From positions 174,753 through 238,752 of the forward strand of contig MELC01000038.1 of NCBI GenBank assembly GCA_001767455.1: DNA of 64,000 nucleotides, read 5' to 3'. Below the pieces are notes generated by a model, which saw only the letters and a list, made by a program, of their open reading frames with translations, had not been told where the DNA came from and searched no databases. Source of the DNA: Acidobacteria bacterium RIFCSPLOWO2_12_FULL_66_21. GTDB lineage: Bacteria > Acidobacteriota > Vicinamibacteria > Vicinamibacterales > 2-12-FULL-66-21. The translations under genes were made by a program, and so were the position numbers. Of this stretch, positions 33,994-42,647 are shown piece after piece; the first letter of the stretch is position 1, and each line of letters opens with the position of its first letter.

Positions 33994-36900
33994 CTACATC
34001 CCCGAGATCACCTGGACCGACACGAGTCGCGTGTTGTTGGATTCGAGCGTCTCGGTCACCACGGCGTCGCCGTCCGCTACCGCTATCAGAAAGTAATAGC
34101 CGGGAGCGGTCCCCGCCGGGACCGTCACGGTCGTCGATCCGGACGCGCTCTGCCCGCTGTCCAGCGGCCCGACACCCGCGGTTCCCACGAGGAGGTCCGA
34201 AGCATCGAGTGTCGCATTCGTCGACAGATAGAGCCTGGTGGTGGACGCTGGTGACGCACCGCCACCCTGGTTGAGCACGGTGCTGTTCACTGACGTCGTG
34301 GAGCCCGCCGCCGTCGAAAACGGCGCGCTGAGCGCAGATACCGTGAGATCCGGTCCAATGCGCACGAGCGCGCCGAAGCCGGCGTTGTTCGTCTCCGAGG
34401 CTTCGGCGACCACGGCGTTCGCGTCCGCGGTTGCGATCACGTAGTAGGACCCGGTCGCGACAGTGGTGGGCACCCTCACCGATGCCGTGCCGGTGTCGGC
34501 CGCGCCTGCCCCCAGCGGTGGCACGGAACGGCTTCCCAGGAACACCGACGATGAACCGAGCGTGTAGCTCGGGGACAGATAGAAGCCGGTGCTCGATGCG
34601 CCGGCGGGTGCCGCCCCCTGGTTCTTCGTCGTGTCGCCGACGGCGATCGTGCTCCCCGCGCCGGCGACTCCCTGCGCGGTCGTCGCAGTGATGGTCAGAT
34701 CGGGGCCCACACGGACTTGCGAGCTGACGCGCAGGTTGTTGAACTCGTTCGCCTCCGCGACGAGAGTGCCGGCGTCCGCCTTCGCGATGACATAGTACGT
34801 CCCCGTCGCCGTCGTCAACGGCAGCGTCACCGATGTTGACGCCGGGCTGCTCGTGTTCCCTGCCAGGGCCGGCACCGTCCGATTGCCGAGAAGGACATCC
34901 GCCGCGTCGAGCGTGTAGTTTGCCGACAGAGAGAACGTCGTGGTCGATGAGGGCGCGGCGCCGGCGCCCTGATTGGCGGTGACCTCACCCAGTGTCATCG
35001 AGCCGCCCGCGGCCGAGGAAGCGGGCACGCCGAGGCTCGAGACGATCAGATCCGGGCCGACGTTGACGGGGTTGCTCCACTTGGTGTTGTTCGTTTCCTG
35101 CGACTCCGGAATGGCATTGGCGCCGTCCGCTTTCGCGACGATGTAGTAGGTGCCGGTGACGGTGTCCGCCGGAATCACGACGGACGTTGTCCCGTCCACC
35201 GAGGCTCCAGGCGCAAGCGGCGGAACCGATCGCGAGCCGAGAAGAACATCGGTGGTGTCCAGAAAGATGTTCTTCGAGAAGTACACGGCAGTGGTCGACG
35301 CGGCCGACGGACCGCCGCCCGGATTGGCGGTGGTGTCGGTGATGGAGATCGTGGAGCCCGCGGCGGCCGCTGCGGGGGCGCTCACCGCGCTGACGACGAG
35401 ATCCGGCGGGAGGTCGTCGCTGACGACCGTGATCAGCGCGGTGCCCGGCGAGCCGCTGTAGCTCTGATCGGGACCGATCGAGAGGACGACAGTCTCGTTC
35501 GATTCCACCTGCGAATCATCGAGCGGCACGACCGGGATTGCGGCCGTGGCGGAGCCGGCGTCGATCGTCAGAACGCCCGGCAGGGACAGGTAGTCGCTGC
35601 CGGCCGCGGCGGTCCCTCCCGTCGAATAATTGATCGTCAGCGGCGCCGACGTGTTGCCGGTGCGCGTAATCGTGAACGCGCCGCTCGCCGGTCCGGCCTC
35701 TGTGGCCGTCGGCGCCGTCGCCGCCACCGTCACCACGGGCAGGTCCGACGACGGAGGAACGCACGAAGGGAACTTGAAGGCGGCGATTCGCGTACGCCAT
35801 GCGGCGCTGCTTGTCCCCGCGTAATACTGCTGCGTGTACCAGAACGTGCAGTCGTCCGACGGATCCACCACCAGCATGCTGTAATCGCCCCAGCGTCCAC
35901 TCGAGTGCGTCTGCGATCCGCCGCCATCGACCAGGACCGCCTCTCCCTGGGCGAGCACGCCGGGCGGGTCGCTCGCGACGCGGGCGGCATAGCGGACGGA
36001 CGGGTACGTGGCGCCGCTGGAGACGCTGAACCCGACCGCAAGGTTGCCGGCGCTGTCCATCGCGGCGCTCCCCATCCACCGGTGGTCCGCGTCCGGCGCG
36101 TACGTGCCCTGCTGATGGATGAACGGCGTGTCCCGCGGATCGCGAAGCTCGTACCACCGGACCCCTGCGTGACCGCCGCCGTCGGCGTCGACGGTGTGGT
36201 TGACGACGAGCGACTCGTGGCCGCCGAAGTTCCTGTATTGCAGCCGGTACATCAACCGATCGGAGAGCGGATCCAGCGTCGCGCCCGTGCCGGGCTGGGG
36301 AATGCACGATCGAGAGCCGCCGCAAAGTTGTGAGTCGAACGGCGCCGTCGCGATGAATGCCGCGTGTGTGAACGTCGACGCGGACGGGACGGCCCAGTCC
36401 GCGTGGAATTGCCACACCTGCAACTGATCCGGGGAATAGCCCCAGAGATCGTCGTCGGCCTGCACGAAATAGTTCGGCGATCCGGCCGGCGGCGGCGGAC
36501 CGTCGACGTCGGACGGCAGCATGCCGCCGAGGTTCATGTCGACCGGCGCGAGATCGAAGTAGATCATGCCGGCGGGCTCCCCATTCAGCATCCGGGTGCG
36601 GTCGAACGCGGCCACTCCCTGGCCCGCCCACTGCAGCGAGCCCGACGTGAACTGGTTGATGCCCATGTAATACCCATCGGGCCACACGCCGAACTTCGGA
36701 TAGTCGTTCAGCTTTGCGAAGCTGTATTGATAGCGATAGTAGGGCCCGGTCGGATCGGGGGTCGCCGACACGGCGATGCACTGGTAGAAGGGACCGAAGA
36801 TCAGTCCGAAGATCGCGTTGGGCAGCGAAAGCTGGCTCATGACCCAGCGATCGGAAAGGTGGTCGTAGCGGACGACGGGGTCGCCGTTGTTCGTCGTCTC

Positions 36901-37383
36901 GCACGGGCCGCCGAACCCGGCCCACAGCGTGTTGCCGGCGGCAGGGCCGTAGAGCAGCACCGGCGGCTCCGTTACGGAGCCTTTACTGTAGACGGCAAAC
37001 GACAGGTTGACCCACTGAACGAAGTGGTTCGGCCCCACGTCGCCGTTCGTGTCGGGCGGAAGCACGTTGTTGGCGTTGCCGAGCCCGTCGACGCTCGTGG
37101 ACGGCGAGGGTGCCAGCGGCGCGACGGGCGAGGCCTGCACGATCGGATCGCGCGAGCGCTGGCCGCGCGCGCGCCTGAACGAGGGGGCCTCGAGCACGGC
37201 GCCCGCCTGCGGCGGCAGCGGCCGGATGTTGCGGAGCGCCGGAGAGACGTCGTGGCGATCGGCGTTGACAAACACCGGCGCATTTGGCTGCTGTCGACCG
37301 CGAGCGGGTGTCTGTCCGCGGACGCCGATCGTGGCAGCCGCAAGGGCCAGAAGCACAACGCCGGCGTGCACACGTATGCCCAT
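33994..37383 (-). CDS. Large secreted protein with Calx-beta and four CARDB domains
   Basis: This 1129-residue exported protein has a signal peptide (GVVLLALAAATIGVRGQ). An N-terminal domain of about 500 residues includes GNANNVLPPDTNGDVGPNHF, as in secreted proteins of soil bacteria. A Calx-beta module (ITRTGNTSAPLTINYSTGGT, ESNETVVLSIG) is followed by four CARDB repeats of about 115 residues, each with GPDL(T/I)V, GTYYIVAKAD or GSYYVIATAD and E(T/F)NN. Cys pairs occur in the N-domain. It ends without a sorting signal (VSVQVISGM). It is probably an adhesin or surface-binding protein; no enzymatic motif was recognised. It stands alone. Confidence 0.88.
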   Translation of the reverse strand: MGIRVHAGVVLLALAAATIGVRGQTPARGRQQPNAPVFVNADRHDVSPALRNIRPLPPQAGAVLEAPSFRRARGQRSRDPIVQASPVAPLAPSPSTSVDGLGNANNVLPPDTNGDVGPNHFVQWVNLSFAVYSKGSVTEPPVLLYGPAAGNTLWAGFGGPCETTNNGDPVVRYDHLSDRWVMSQLSLPNAIFGLIFGPFYQCIAVSATPDPTGPYYRYQYSFAKLNDYPKFGVWPDGYYMGINQFTSGSLQWAGQGVAAFDRTRMLNGEPAGMIYFDLAPVDMNLGGMLPSDVDGPPPPAGSPNYFVQADDDLWGYSPDQLQVWQFHADWAVPSASTFTHAAFIATAPFDSQLCGGSRSCIPQPGTGATLDPLSDRLMYRLQYRNFGGHESLVVNHTVDADGGGHAGVRWYELRDPRDTPFIHQQGTYAPDADHRWMGSAAMDSAGNLAVGFSVSSGATYPSVRYAARVASDPPGVLAQGEAVLVDGGGSQTHSSGRWGDYSMLVVDPSDDCTFWYTQQYYAGTSSAAWRTRIAAFKFPSCVPPSSDLPVVTVAATAPTATEAGPASGAFTITRTGNTSAPLTINYSTGGTAAAGSDYLSLPGVLTIDAGSATAAIPVVPLDDSQVESNETVVLSIGPDQSYSGSPGTALITVVSDDLPPDLVVSAVSAPAAAAAGSTISITDTTANPGGGPSAASTTAVYFSKNIFLDTTDVLLGSRSVPPLAPGASVDGTTSVVIPADTVTGTYYIVAKADGANAIPESQETNNTKWSNPVNVGPDLIVSSLGVPASSAAGGSMTLGEVTANQGAGAAPSSTTTFSLSANYTLDAADVLLGNRTVPALAGNTSSPASTSVTLPLTTATGTYYVIAKADAGTLVAEANEFNNLRVSSQVRVGPDLTITATTAQGVAGAGSTIAVGDTTKNQGAAPAGASSTGFYLSPSYTLGSSSVFLGSRSVPPLGAGAADTGTASVRVPTTVATGSYYVIATADANAVVAEASETNNAGFGALVRIGPDLTVSALSAPFSTAAGSTTSVNSTVLNQGGGASPASTTRLYLSTNATLDASDLLVGTAGVGPLDSGQSASGSTTVTVPAGTAPGYYFLIAVADGDAVVTETLESNNTRLVSVQVISGM

Positions 37384-37540
37384 GCGCCAGGCGGTGGCAA
37401 ACCGCGCACCAGCACGCGAATGCAGCCGGTAGGCGGCTTACGGCCGCTGTTACATTTCTGAGCCGACAGAATCGTTCCGCGCGTGTCGAAATCCGCAAAT
37501 CGGAACGGTGGAGCTGTCTCGGCCCGGCTGATCGGGTACC

Positions 37541-37924
37541 ATGAGGAAGAGCATGCCGGGACCCGGGACGTCGCTTCCTCCTAACATCATCACAGACAAG
37601 AAGACCGTGGCGGCGATGGTCCGCATCTACTGCCACGATCATCACGGCACATTCCGCCGCACGTTGTGCGAGGCCTGCGCGGGACTGCTCGAGTATGCGG
37701 ACGACCGGCTCGACAAGTGTCCCTTCGAGGAGGAGAAGACGACGTGCCGCGACTGCCCGATCCATTGCTACCGCGCGGCGGAACGCGCGACGATGAAGGA
37801 CGTGATGCGCTACGCGGGGCCGCGCATGCTGCTGAAGCACCCGCTGCTGGCGATCCGCCACTTGTGGATGGAGCGCAAGGGGGCGCCTCCGTGGCCGCCG
37901 GTCAGACGCAGACGTAGTCGATAG
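37541..37924 (+). CDS. YgbA-like nitrous oxide-stimulated promoter family protein
   Basis: This 127-residue Cys-rich cytoplasmic protein has ITDKKTVAAMVRIYCHDHHG and LCEACAGLLEYADDRLDKCP. A second cluster, TTCRDCPIHCY, and YAGPRMLLKHPLLAIRHL follow. It matches the family of E. coli YgbA, which is induced by nitrosative stress; the cysteines suggest metal or iron-sulfur binding. The start may be ATG 37541 or the ATG four codons later. It is followed by fhs in the same direction, with a GCAGCCCTTTAGGGCTGC palindrome in between. Confidence 0.88.
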   Translation: MRKSMPGPGTSLPPNIITDKKTVAAMVRIYCHDHHGTFRRTLCEACAGLLEYADDRLDKCPFEEEKTTCRDCPIHCYRAAERATMKDVMRYAGPRMLLKHPLLAIRHLWMERKGAPPWPPVRRRRSR

Positions 37925-37975
37925 TCGGCGACGTGTAGCGCAGCCCTTTAGGGCTGCCGAAAGGATTGATCCAGC

Positions 37976-39646
37976 GTGACTCCAGCGATTGACACCGCCT
38001 CGGATTCCACCCTGCGTCCGATCGCCGAAATTGCCGCTGCGGCGGGACTCCTCCCGGAGGAGGTCGATCAGTTCGGCACCTACCGGGCGAAGGTCCGGCT
38101 GTCCGCGCTGGCGCGCCTCGCCGAGCGGCCCAACGGCAAGCTGGTCATCGTGACCGCCATCACGCCCACGAAGGCGGGCGAAGGCAAGACGACGACCAGC
38201 ATCTCGCTCGCGCAAGGGCTCGGCCGGCTGGGGCAGCGCGTGGCGCTCTGCCTGCGCGAGCCGTCGATGGGGCCGGTGTTCGGCATCAAGGGGGGCGGCA
38301 CGGGCGGCGGCCAGGCGATGATCGAGCCGATGGAGGACATCAACCTCCACTTCAACGGCGACTTCCACGCGGTCAGCGCCGCGCACAACCTGCTCGCCGC
38401 CGCGCTCGACGCGTCGATCTTCAACGGCAACCCGCTCGACATCGACCCGCAGACGATCACCTGGCCGCGCGCGCTGGACGTGAACGACCGCGCGCTGCGC
38501 TACGTCGTGATTGGCCTGGGGGGAATGCCGCACGGCGTGCCGCGCGAGACGCAGTTCGTCATCACCGCCGCATCGGAAGTGATGGCCGTGTTCGCGCTCG
38601 GGAGCGATCTCCAGGATCTCCGCGCGCGGCTCGGCCGTATCGTCGTCGCCTCGACGCGCGACGGCAAGCCGGTGACCGCGGAGCACCTCAAGGCCGCCGG
38701 CGCCATGACGGTGATCATGAAGGACGCGATCAAGCCGAACCTCGTGCAGACGCGGGAGGGACAGCCGGTCCTGGTCCACGCCGGGCCCTTCGGCAACATC
38801 GCCCACGCGAACAACTCGATTATCTCGGATCGCATCGCGCTGAAGCTCGCCGACTACGTGATCACCGAAGCGGGCTTCGGCAGCGATCTCGGCCTGCAGA
38901 AGTTCTGCGACATCGTCTGCCGCGCCGGCGGGTTCGTGCCGAGCGCGGCGGTGCTCGTCACGACGGTTCGCGCGACGAAATCGCACGGCGGCGTACGGTT
39001 CACACAGCTCGGCGCGGAGCACCTCGACGCCGTGCGGACCGGCATCGACAATCTGATCGCGCACATCGCCATCGTGAAGCGCTACGGCCTGCCCTGCGTC
39101 GTCTCGATCAACCGCTTCCCCACCGACACGGCCGCGGAGCTGGCGCTCGTCGAGGAGCTCGCATCAGCCGGCGGCGCGGAGAAGGTGGTCGTCAACGAGG
39201 GCTATGCGCGCGGCGGACTTGGCGCAGTGGACCTGGCCGACGCCGTCGTCGCGGCGTGCGATCGGCCCAGCCAGTTCGCCTTCCTGACGCCGACCGGCGC
39301 GACGCTGACCGAGCAGATTGAGGCAATCGCGGTGAAGCTGTACGGCGCCGACGGCGTCGATTACCTGTCGCAGGCGTTGAAGGATCTCGAGCGAGTCCAG
39401 CAGCTCGGCATGGGCAGCGCGCCGGTGTGCATGGCCAAGACGCAGCTGTCGCTCTCGCACGATGCCCTGCTCCGCAACCGGCCGACAGGCTTCCGCGTGC
39501 CGATCCGCTCGCTCGTGCCAAACGCCGGGGCCGGCTTCGTCGTCGCCCTCTGCGGCGACATGCAGCGCATGCCCGGCTTCGGCCGCACGCCCGCGTTCAT
39601 GAATATCGATATCGATCGGGAGGGGAATACGGTGGGGTTGTTCTGA
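37976..39646 (+). CDS. fhs: Formate-tetrahydrofolate ligase
   Basis: This 556-residue enzyme makes 10-formyl-tetrahydrofolate from formate, THF and ATP. Signatures are the ATP loop ITPTKAGEGKTTTSISLAQG near residues 62-81, REPSMGPVFGIKGGGTGGG, MEDINLHFNGDFHAV, GFGSDLGLQKFCDIVCR and the C-terminal CGDMQRMPGFGRTPAF. Its length equals that of typical FTHFS. The GTG start is set by the conserved N-terminus. Low-complexity AGCTGGAAGCTGG-type repeats follow the stop, then the IS1595-type element. Confidence 0.96.
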   Translation: MTPAIDTASDSTLRPIAEIAAAAGLLPEEVDQFGTYRAKVRLSALARLAERPNGKLVIVTAITPTKAGEGKTTTSISLAQGLGRLGQRVALCLREPSMGPVFGIKGGGTGGGQAMIEPMEDINLHFNGDFHAVSAAHNLLAAALDASIFNGNPLDIDPQTITWPRALDVNDRALRYVVIGLGGMPHGVPRETQFVITAASEVMAVFALGSDLQDLRARLGRIVVASTRDGKPVTAEHLKAAGAMTVIMKDAIKPNLVQTREGQPVLVHAGPFGNIAHANNSIISDRIALKLADYVITEAGFGSDLGLQKFCDIVCRAGGFVPSAAVLVTTVRATKSHGGVRFTQLGAEHLDAVRTGIDNLIAHIAIVKRYGLPCVVSINRFPTDTAAELALVEELASAGGAEKVVVNEGYARGGLGAVDLADAVVAACDRPSQFAFLTPTGATLTEQIEAIAVKLYGADGVDYLSQALKDLERVQQLGMGSAPVCMAKTQLSLSHDALLRNRPTGFRVPIRSLVPNAGAGFVVALCGDMQRMPGFGRTPAFMNIDIDREGNTVGLF

Positions 39647-39654
39647 TGATTCTC

Positions 39655-39787
39655 AACAGGAGACCGAGAGAAAAGGGAAACAGGAGAAGGAGAGGTAGGG
39701 AGCTGATAGCTGGTAGCTCAAAACTGGAAGCTGGAGGCTGGAACCCGGAAGCTGGAAACCGGAAGCTGGAAACTGACAGCTGATAGC
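39655..39787. repeat. Degenerate AGCTGGAAGCTGG-type low-complexity tract
   Basis: This is a tract of imperfect seven-base units (GCTGGAA, GCTGATA, ACTGGAA) after fhs. The IS1595-type element is inserted at its end: the remaining unit GCTGATAGC is found on both sides of the element. A related tract in the opposite orientation lies at 55931-56090. Confidence 0.75.
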
Positions 39788-39813
39788 GGTAATAATATAC
39801 TTAATTGACCCCG
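39788..39813 (+). repeat. Left terminal inverted repeat of the IS1595-type element
   Basis: It reads GGTAATAATATACTT, then AATTGACCCCG, matching the reverse complement of 42557-42582 at 23 of 26 positions. Confidence 0.92.
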
Positions 39814-39842
39814 CGCGAGGGGGTTAGGCTCAGTATGTCATT

Positions 39843-39868
39843 ACCCGGAACCAAAGGAGGTTCCGGGT
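39843..39868 (+). promoter_or_regulatory. Hairpin sequestering the ribosome binding site of the passenger gene
   Basis: ACCCGGAACC (39843-39852) pairs perfectly with GGTTCCGGGT (39859-39868) around AAAGGA. The near-perfect Shine-Dalgarno AAAGGAGGT (39853-39861) lies in the loop and 3' arm, and the GTG start (39867-39869) begins inside the stem. In a long read-through transcript the hairpin would block translation; a transcript beginning inside would be translatable. Confidence 0.75.
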
Positions 39869-40985
39869 GTTACCGCAGGTTGCCGGCCTCACTAGGCCGA
39901 CTGTTAGCAGTCAGGACGCAGACATGGCACAGTGGGTCCAGCGACTCCATGCGAAAGGAGCGATTGATCGTGCCGGGGAAGTCCTCACGCGTTGGTGGAC
40001 AGGCGACGCAACACTGGAACAGGACGTTCTTCTTAACTCGATTGACGTTGTTCAGAATTGGCGTACGTCCCATGCCTTTCCGCTGAACACTTTCCAAGTG
40101 AACCTGCGAAACCGTGCTCGCCGCGTTGAAAGTGACGCTCTTGTTGCTCAGCGTCTTAAGCGATTCTCCTCCATGATGAATAAACTGGCCCGCGAGCCCC
40201 AAATGAAACTGTCCCAAATGCAAGACTTGGGCGGGTGTCGCGCGATCATGTCTGGTATAGAGGCCGTGGATAGGCTTTTTGCGCTGTATCGCGGGCACTC
40301 AGCGGAGACGCTGTTCGAGTCCGAAGGATTCCTGAAATGTTATGACTATATCCGTGAACCGAAAAGGGACGGGTATCGAGGCGTTCACGTCGTCGGGCGC
40401 TACTTCGCACGGCGCGAAGTAAGCCAGCCGTGGGACGGCTATCGAATCGAAGTACAGCTCCGCTCGCGCCTTCAACACGCGTTCGCAACGACCGTTGAGA
40501 CAGTTACAACATTCACGAGGGAGCCCCTGAAGTTCGGAGGTGGCCCAGATGAATGGAAACGCTTCTTCTCTTTGATGGGGTCGGCTCTGGCGATCCGGGA
40601 AGGGACAGCCATCGTTCCTGGCACGCCAAAGGACCAGGGCGAGCTCACGCGCGAGCTCAGAGAAATCACCAAACAACTCAAGGTTCGGCCCCGTCTAGCT
40701 GGCTGGGCGCGCGCACTCAAGCGGTTGCCTAGGAGGAACGTTAAGAGATTCAAGTACCTCCTGCTCGTGCTCAACGTCACCGACAACACGATCAAAGTCA
40801 CTGGCTTCATTGATCGGCGTCGAGCGGGGCAAGCACTGAACGAACTCGAAAAGACGAAACGTGAGGATTTGGATGCCGTTCTAGTGTGGGTGGATTCGGT
40901 TCGAGAACTAAAGGCGGCGTACCCGAACTATTACGCAGACACCGGGCAATTTATAAACGCCTTGAATCTCGCGCTTCGGGCTTAA
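39867..40985 (+). CDS. RelA/SpoT-domain protein carried by the insertion element
   Basis: This 372-residue protein has a RelA/SpoT nucleotidyltransferase-like core: MQDLGGCRAIMSGIEAVDRL, EPKRDGYRGVHVVGRYF and YRIEVQLRSRLQHAFATTVE. A C-terminal helical region follows, with no HD hydrolase domain and no TGS/ACT regulatory domains. Stand-alone proteins of this type make alarmones or act as toxins (toxSAS) that pyrophosphorylate ATP or tRNA. The GTG at 39867 is supported by AAAGGAGGT five bases upstream; ATG 39924 is an alternative. It is a passenger inside an IS1595-type element. Its stop overlaps the stop of a small convergent gene, which could encode a neutralising partner. Confidence 0.85.
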   Translation: MLPQVAGLTRPTVSSQDADMAQWVQRLHAKGAIDRAGEVLTRWWTGDATLEQDVLLNSIDVVQNWRTSHAFPLNTFQVNLRNRARRVESDALVAQRLKRFSSMMNKLAREPQMKLSQMQDLGGCRAIMSGIEAVDRLFALYRGHSAETLFESEGFLKCYDYIREPKRDGYRGVHVVGRYFARREVSQPWDGYRIEVQLRSRLQHAFATTVETVTTFTREPLKFGGGPDEWKRFFSLMGSALAIREGTAIVPGTPKDQGELTRELREITKQLKVRPRLAGWARALKRLPRRNVKRFKYLLLVLNVTDNTIKVTGFIDRRRAGQALNELEKTKREDLDAVLVWVDSVRELKAAYPNYYADTGQFINALNLALRA

Positions 40986-41146
40986 TCAGATCGCTTCCCT
41001 CGTACTGACTTAGTCGATGGTGAAATTCGTTTAGGTGTAGCGCAAATGACCCGCTTCAGTCCGGCAGTGAAGCGATCCATGGTGCCCTGCGGGTTATCGG
41101 CGGGCACGTCAGCCACGGCGGGTTTGCCGGGTTTTCTGATTTTCAC
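40982..41146 (-). CDS. 54-residue basic passenger protein
   Basis: This small ORF starts with GTG overlapping the stop of the preceding gene (GTGA) and stops with TAA overlapping the stop of the convergent RelA/SpoT gene. The protein is basic and Pro/Lys-rich at both ends, with a central helix GTMDRFTAGLKRVICATPKR. This recalls small proteins with a (F..)LKxVLxVPK-type helix found beside many toxin or mobile genes, but no firm family can be named. The double overlap indicates selection for linkage. It may be an antitoxin or an accessory of the 109-residue neighbour. Confidence 0.65.
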   Translation of the reverse strand: MKIRKPGKPAVADVPADNPQGTMDRFTAGLKRVICATPKRISPSTKSVRGKRSD

Positions 41147-41472
41147 GGCTCTGACTCCTTGAGTTCGAGGAATGTAATCGTATCGTCGAGTCGTTCGCTG
41201 GTGAACACTACCAGTCCGCGGACAATCACTTCGGCTTCGTCTGGGAAGGTGCGCGGGTCGGCGTACTCAAACACCTGTGCTGACGTCATTCGGAAAGACA
41301 ACTCGGATCGCGTATCGTCAGAGACAAGGTGCAGCGTGTCATCCATAAATGACCGCACGCGGCCACGGAGGCTCGAAGCGAATATGGCGAACCCCAAATC
41401 ACAACGGAGCAACACCGAATCAAGTGCCCAGACGCGGAAGAGGTCAGCGGCTTCAGCGCGGCCGATTCTCAT
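41143..41472 (-). CDS. 109-residue passenger protein of unknown function
   Basis: This soluble protein opens with LFRVWALDSVLLRCDLGFAI and a beta-rich body (FRMTSAQVFEYADPRTFPDE, RGLVVFTSERLDDTITFLEL). The ATG at 41472 is supported by GGAGA six bases upstream; the in-frame TTG at 41478 is less likely. It forms an overlapping pair with the 54-residue gene inside the IS1595-type element. No family was recognised; a toxin-antitoxin or immunity role is only a suggestion from the arrangement. Confidence 0.7.
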   Translation of the reverse strand: MRIGRAEAADLFRVWALDSVLLRCDLGFAIFASSLRGRVRSFMDDTLHLVSDDTRSELSFRMTSAQVFEYADPRTFPDEAEVIVRGLVVFTSERLDDTITFLELKESEP

Positions 41473-41571
41473 TCTCAATCTCCAGCCAAAATGCGTGCTC
41501 GCCGCGATCCGGCGCGCCCGTCGGCGTGCGAGGCGACCCGCCGTCCACGCGGGCGTTGGGGGTGCGACTTC

Positions 41572-42534
41572 TCAGCACGTTTGCGGCAACTCGGAGCCGA
41601 TGAGGGCCTTGTAGGTGAGGCGTTTGCGCAGGATACCGAACAGCGCGAGGATGAACCGGGATTGGTCGGTTCCGCCGCGCTCGTTGAACCGGAACGCCTG
41701 TTCATCGAGGTACCGGAACAGATGGAACGGTTCGACCGACACGTAGGTGCCCTTGATGGCGCGCTTCAGCAGCGACCAGAAGTTCTCGCAGCCGTTGGTG
41801 TGAACCTGATCATCTACGTACTTCTCCGCATGGTCAATGACGTGGTGAGTGTAATCGTCGCTCAGGCCCGAATACGAGCAGAACGAATCAGTGTGAATGG
41901 TCGCGCCGCGCTCGACGTGCTGTTCGATGTTCGGCCGCAGATGGCTCCGCTTACGGCCCGCGAGAATCGCCAGCCGCATGGTGCTGTGGCCCTTCTTGCT
42001 GTGTCGTTCCAGCAGCCCCATCACGGCGACTTTTCCAGCCATCGAAGTGCCCTGCGAAATGCCGCGCCGGTCGCGCACGTGCTTGTGCATGTTGCGGGAT
42101 TTGCCGCCGATGTAGGTTTCATCAACCTCAACGTCGCCGCCGATCTTCCCGCCGTGTTCGGACTGGAGCGCCAGCCGCAGCCGCGACAGCATGAACCACG
42201 CGGTCTTTTGGGTCACGGCGAGCGCGCGGGCCAGTTCGTAGCTGCTGATGCCGTTCTTGCAGTTGGTGAGCAGCCAGAGGGCCGGGAGCCACTTCTGAAG
42301 CGGCAAGGGCGAGTCCTCGAACACGGTGCCCACCTTCAGCGAGAACTTGGCGCGGGCGTGCCCTTCGTAGCACTTCCAGACGCGGGCGTTCGCCAAGTAG
42401 GTGACGCGCTCCGAGTCGCAGCGCGGACAGCGGACCACGCCATCGGGCCAGCGCACGGCGACGACCGCCGCATGGCAGTTGGTGTAATCCGAGAAGTAGA
42501 GAATCGCTTGCTGGAGAGTGCGTGGGGCGTCCAT
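41572..42534 (-). CDS. IS1595-family (ISXO2-like) transposase
   Basis: This 320-residue transposase has an N-terminal zinc ribbon (CPRCDSERVTYLANARVWKC), a helix-turn-helix region (NGISSYELARALAVTQKTAW) and an ISXO2-type DDE domain. The first Asp lies in GGDVEVDETYIGGKSRNMHK, the second in IHTDSFCSYSGL, and the third acidic or Asn residue around HTNGCENFWSLLKRAIKG. It cuts and joins the element ends during transposition. The frame is intact and both inverted repeats are present, so the element may still be active. It lies 100 bases from the upstream small genes, divided by a short non-coding segment. Confidence 0.95.
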   Translation of the reverse strand: MDAPRTLQQAILYFSDYTNCHAAVVAVRWPDGVVRCPRCDSERVTYLANARVWKCYEGHARAKFSLKVGTVFEDSPLPLQKWLPALWLLTNCKNGISSYELARALAVTQKTAWFMLSRLRLALQSEHGGKIGGDVEVDETYIGGKSRNMHKHVRDRRGISQGTSMAGKVAVMGLLERHSKKGHSTMRLAILAGRKRSHLRPNIEQHVERGATIHTDSFCSYSGLSDDYTHHVIDHAEKYVDDQVHTNGCENFWSLLKRAIKGTYVSVEPFHLFRYLDEQAFRFNERGGTDQSRFILALFGILRKRLTYKALIGSELPQTC

Positions 42535-42556
42535 GCGTGAATCGTCTCACAAACGC

Positions 42557-42582
42557 CGGGGTCAGTCAAGTATATTATTGCC
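42557..42582 (-). repeat. Right terminal inverted repeat of the IS1595-type element
   Basis: The reverse complement reads GGCAATAATATACTT, then GACTGACCCCG, pairing with 39788-39813 at 23 of 26 positions; it ends directly at the nine-base target duplicate GCTGATAGC. Confidence 0.92.
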
Positions 42583-42606
42583 GCTGATAGCTGATAGCTG
42601 AAAAGC

Positions 42607-42641
42607 GGGGTCAGGCCCGAAGGAGGAGGGGGCCTGACCCC
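42607..42641 (-). terminator. Hairpin terminator-like repeat after the PEGA gene
   Basis: GGGGTCAGGCCC and GGGCCTGACCCC form a perfect 12-bp stem. On the minus strand it lies six bases after the PEGA gene stop and is followed by GCTTTTC. GGGGTCAGGCCC hairpins of this sort are often REP-like dispersed repeats, so it may serve both roles. Confidence 0.65.
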
Positions 42642-42647
42642 GACGCC

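Larger units (their letters stand above)
39788..42582. mobile_element. Complete IS1595-family element with three passenger genes
   Basis: Terminal inverted repeats of 26 bases (39788-39813 and 42557-42582; 23 of 26 identical, core GGYAATAATATACTT) bound a 2.8-kb unit. The nine-base sequence GCTGATAGC flanks it on both sides (39779-39787 and 42583-42591), a target duplication in line with the usual 8 bp for this family. Inside are an ISXO2-like transposase on the minus strand, a RelA/SpoT-domain gene on the plus strand and two small overlapping genes on the minus strand. The passenger part is visibly richer in A+T than the surrounding genome, which supports transfer. Confidence 0.93.
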
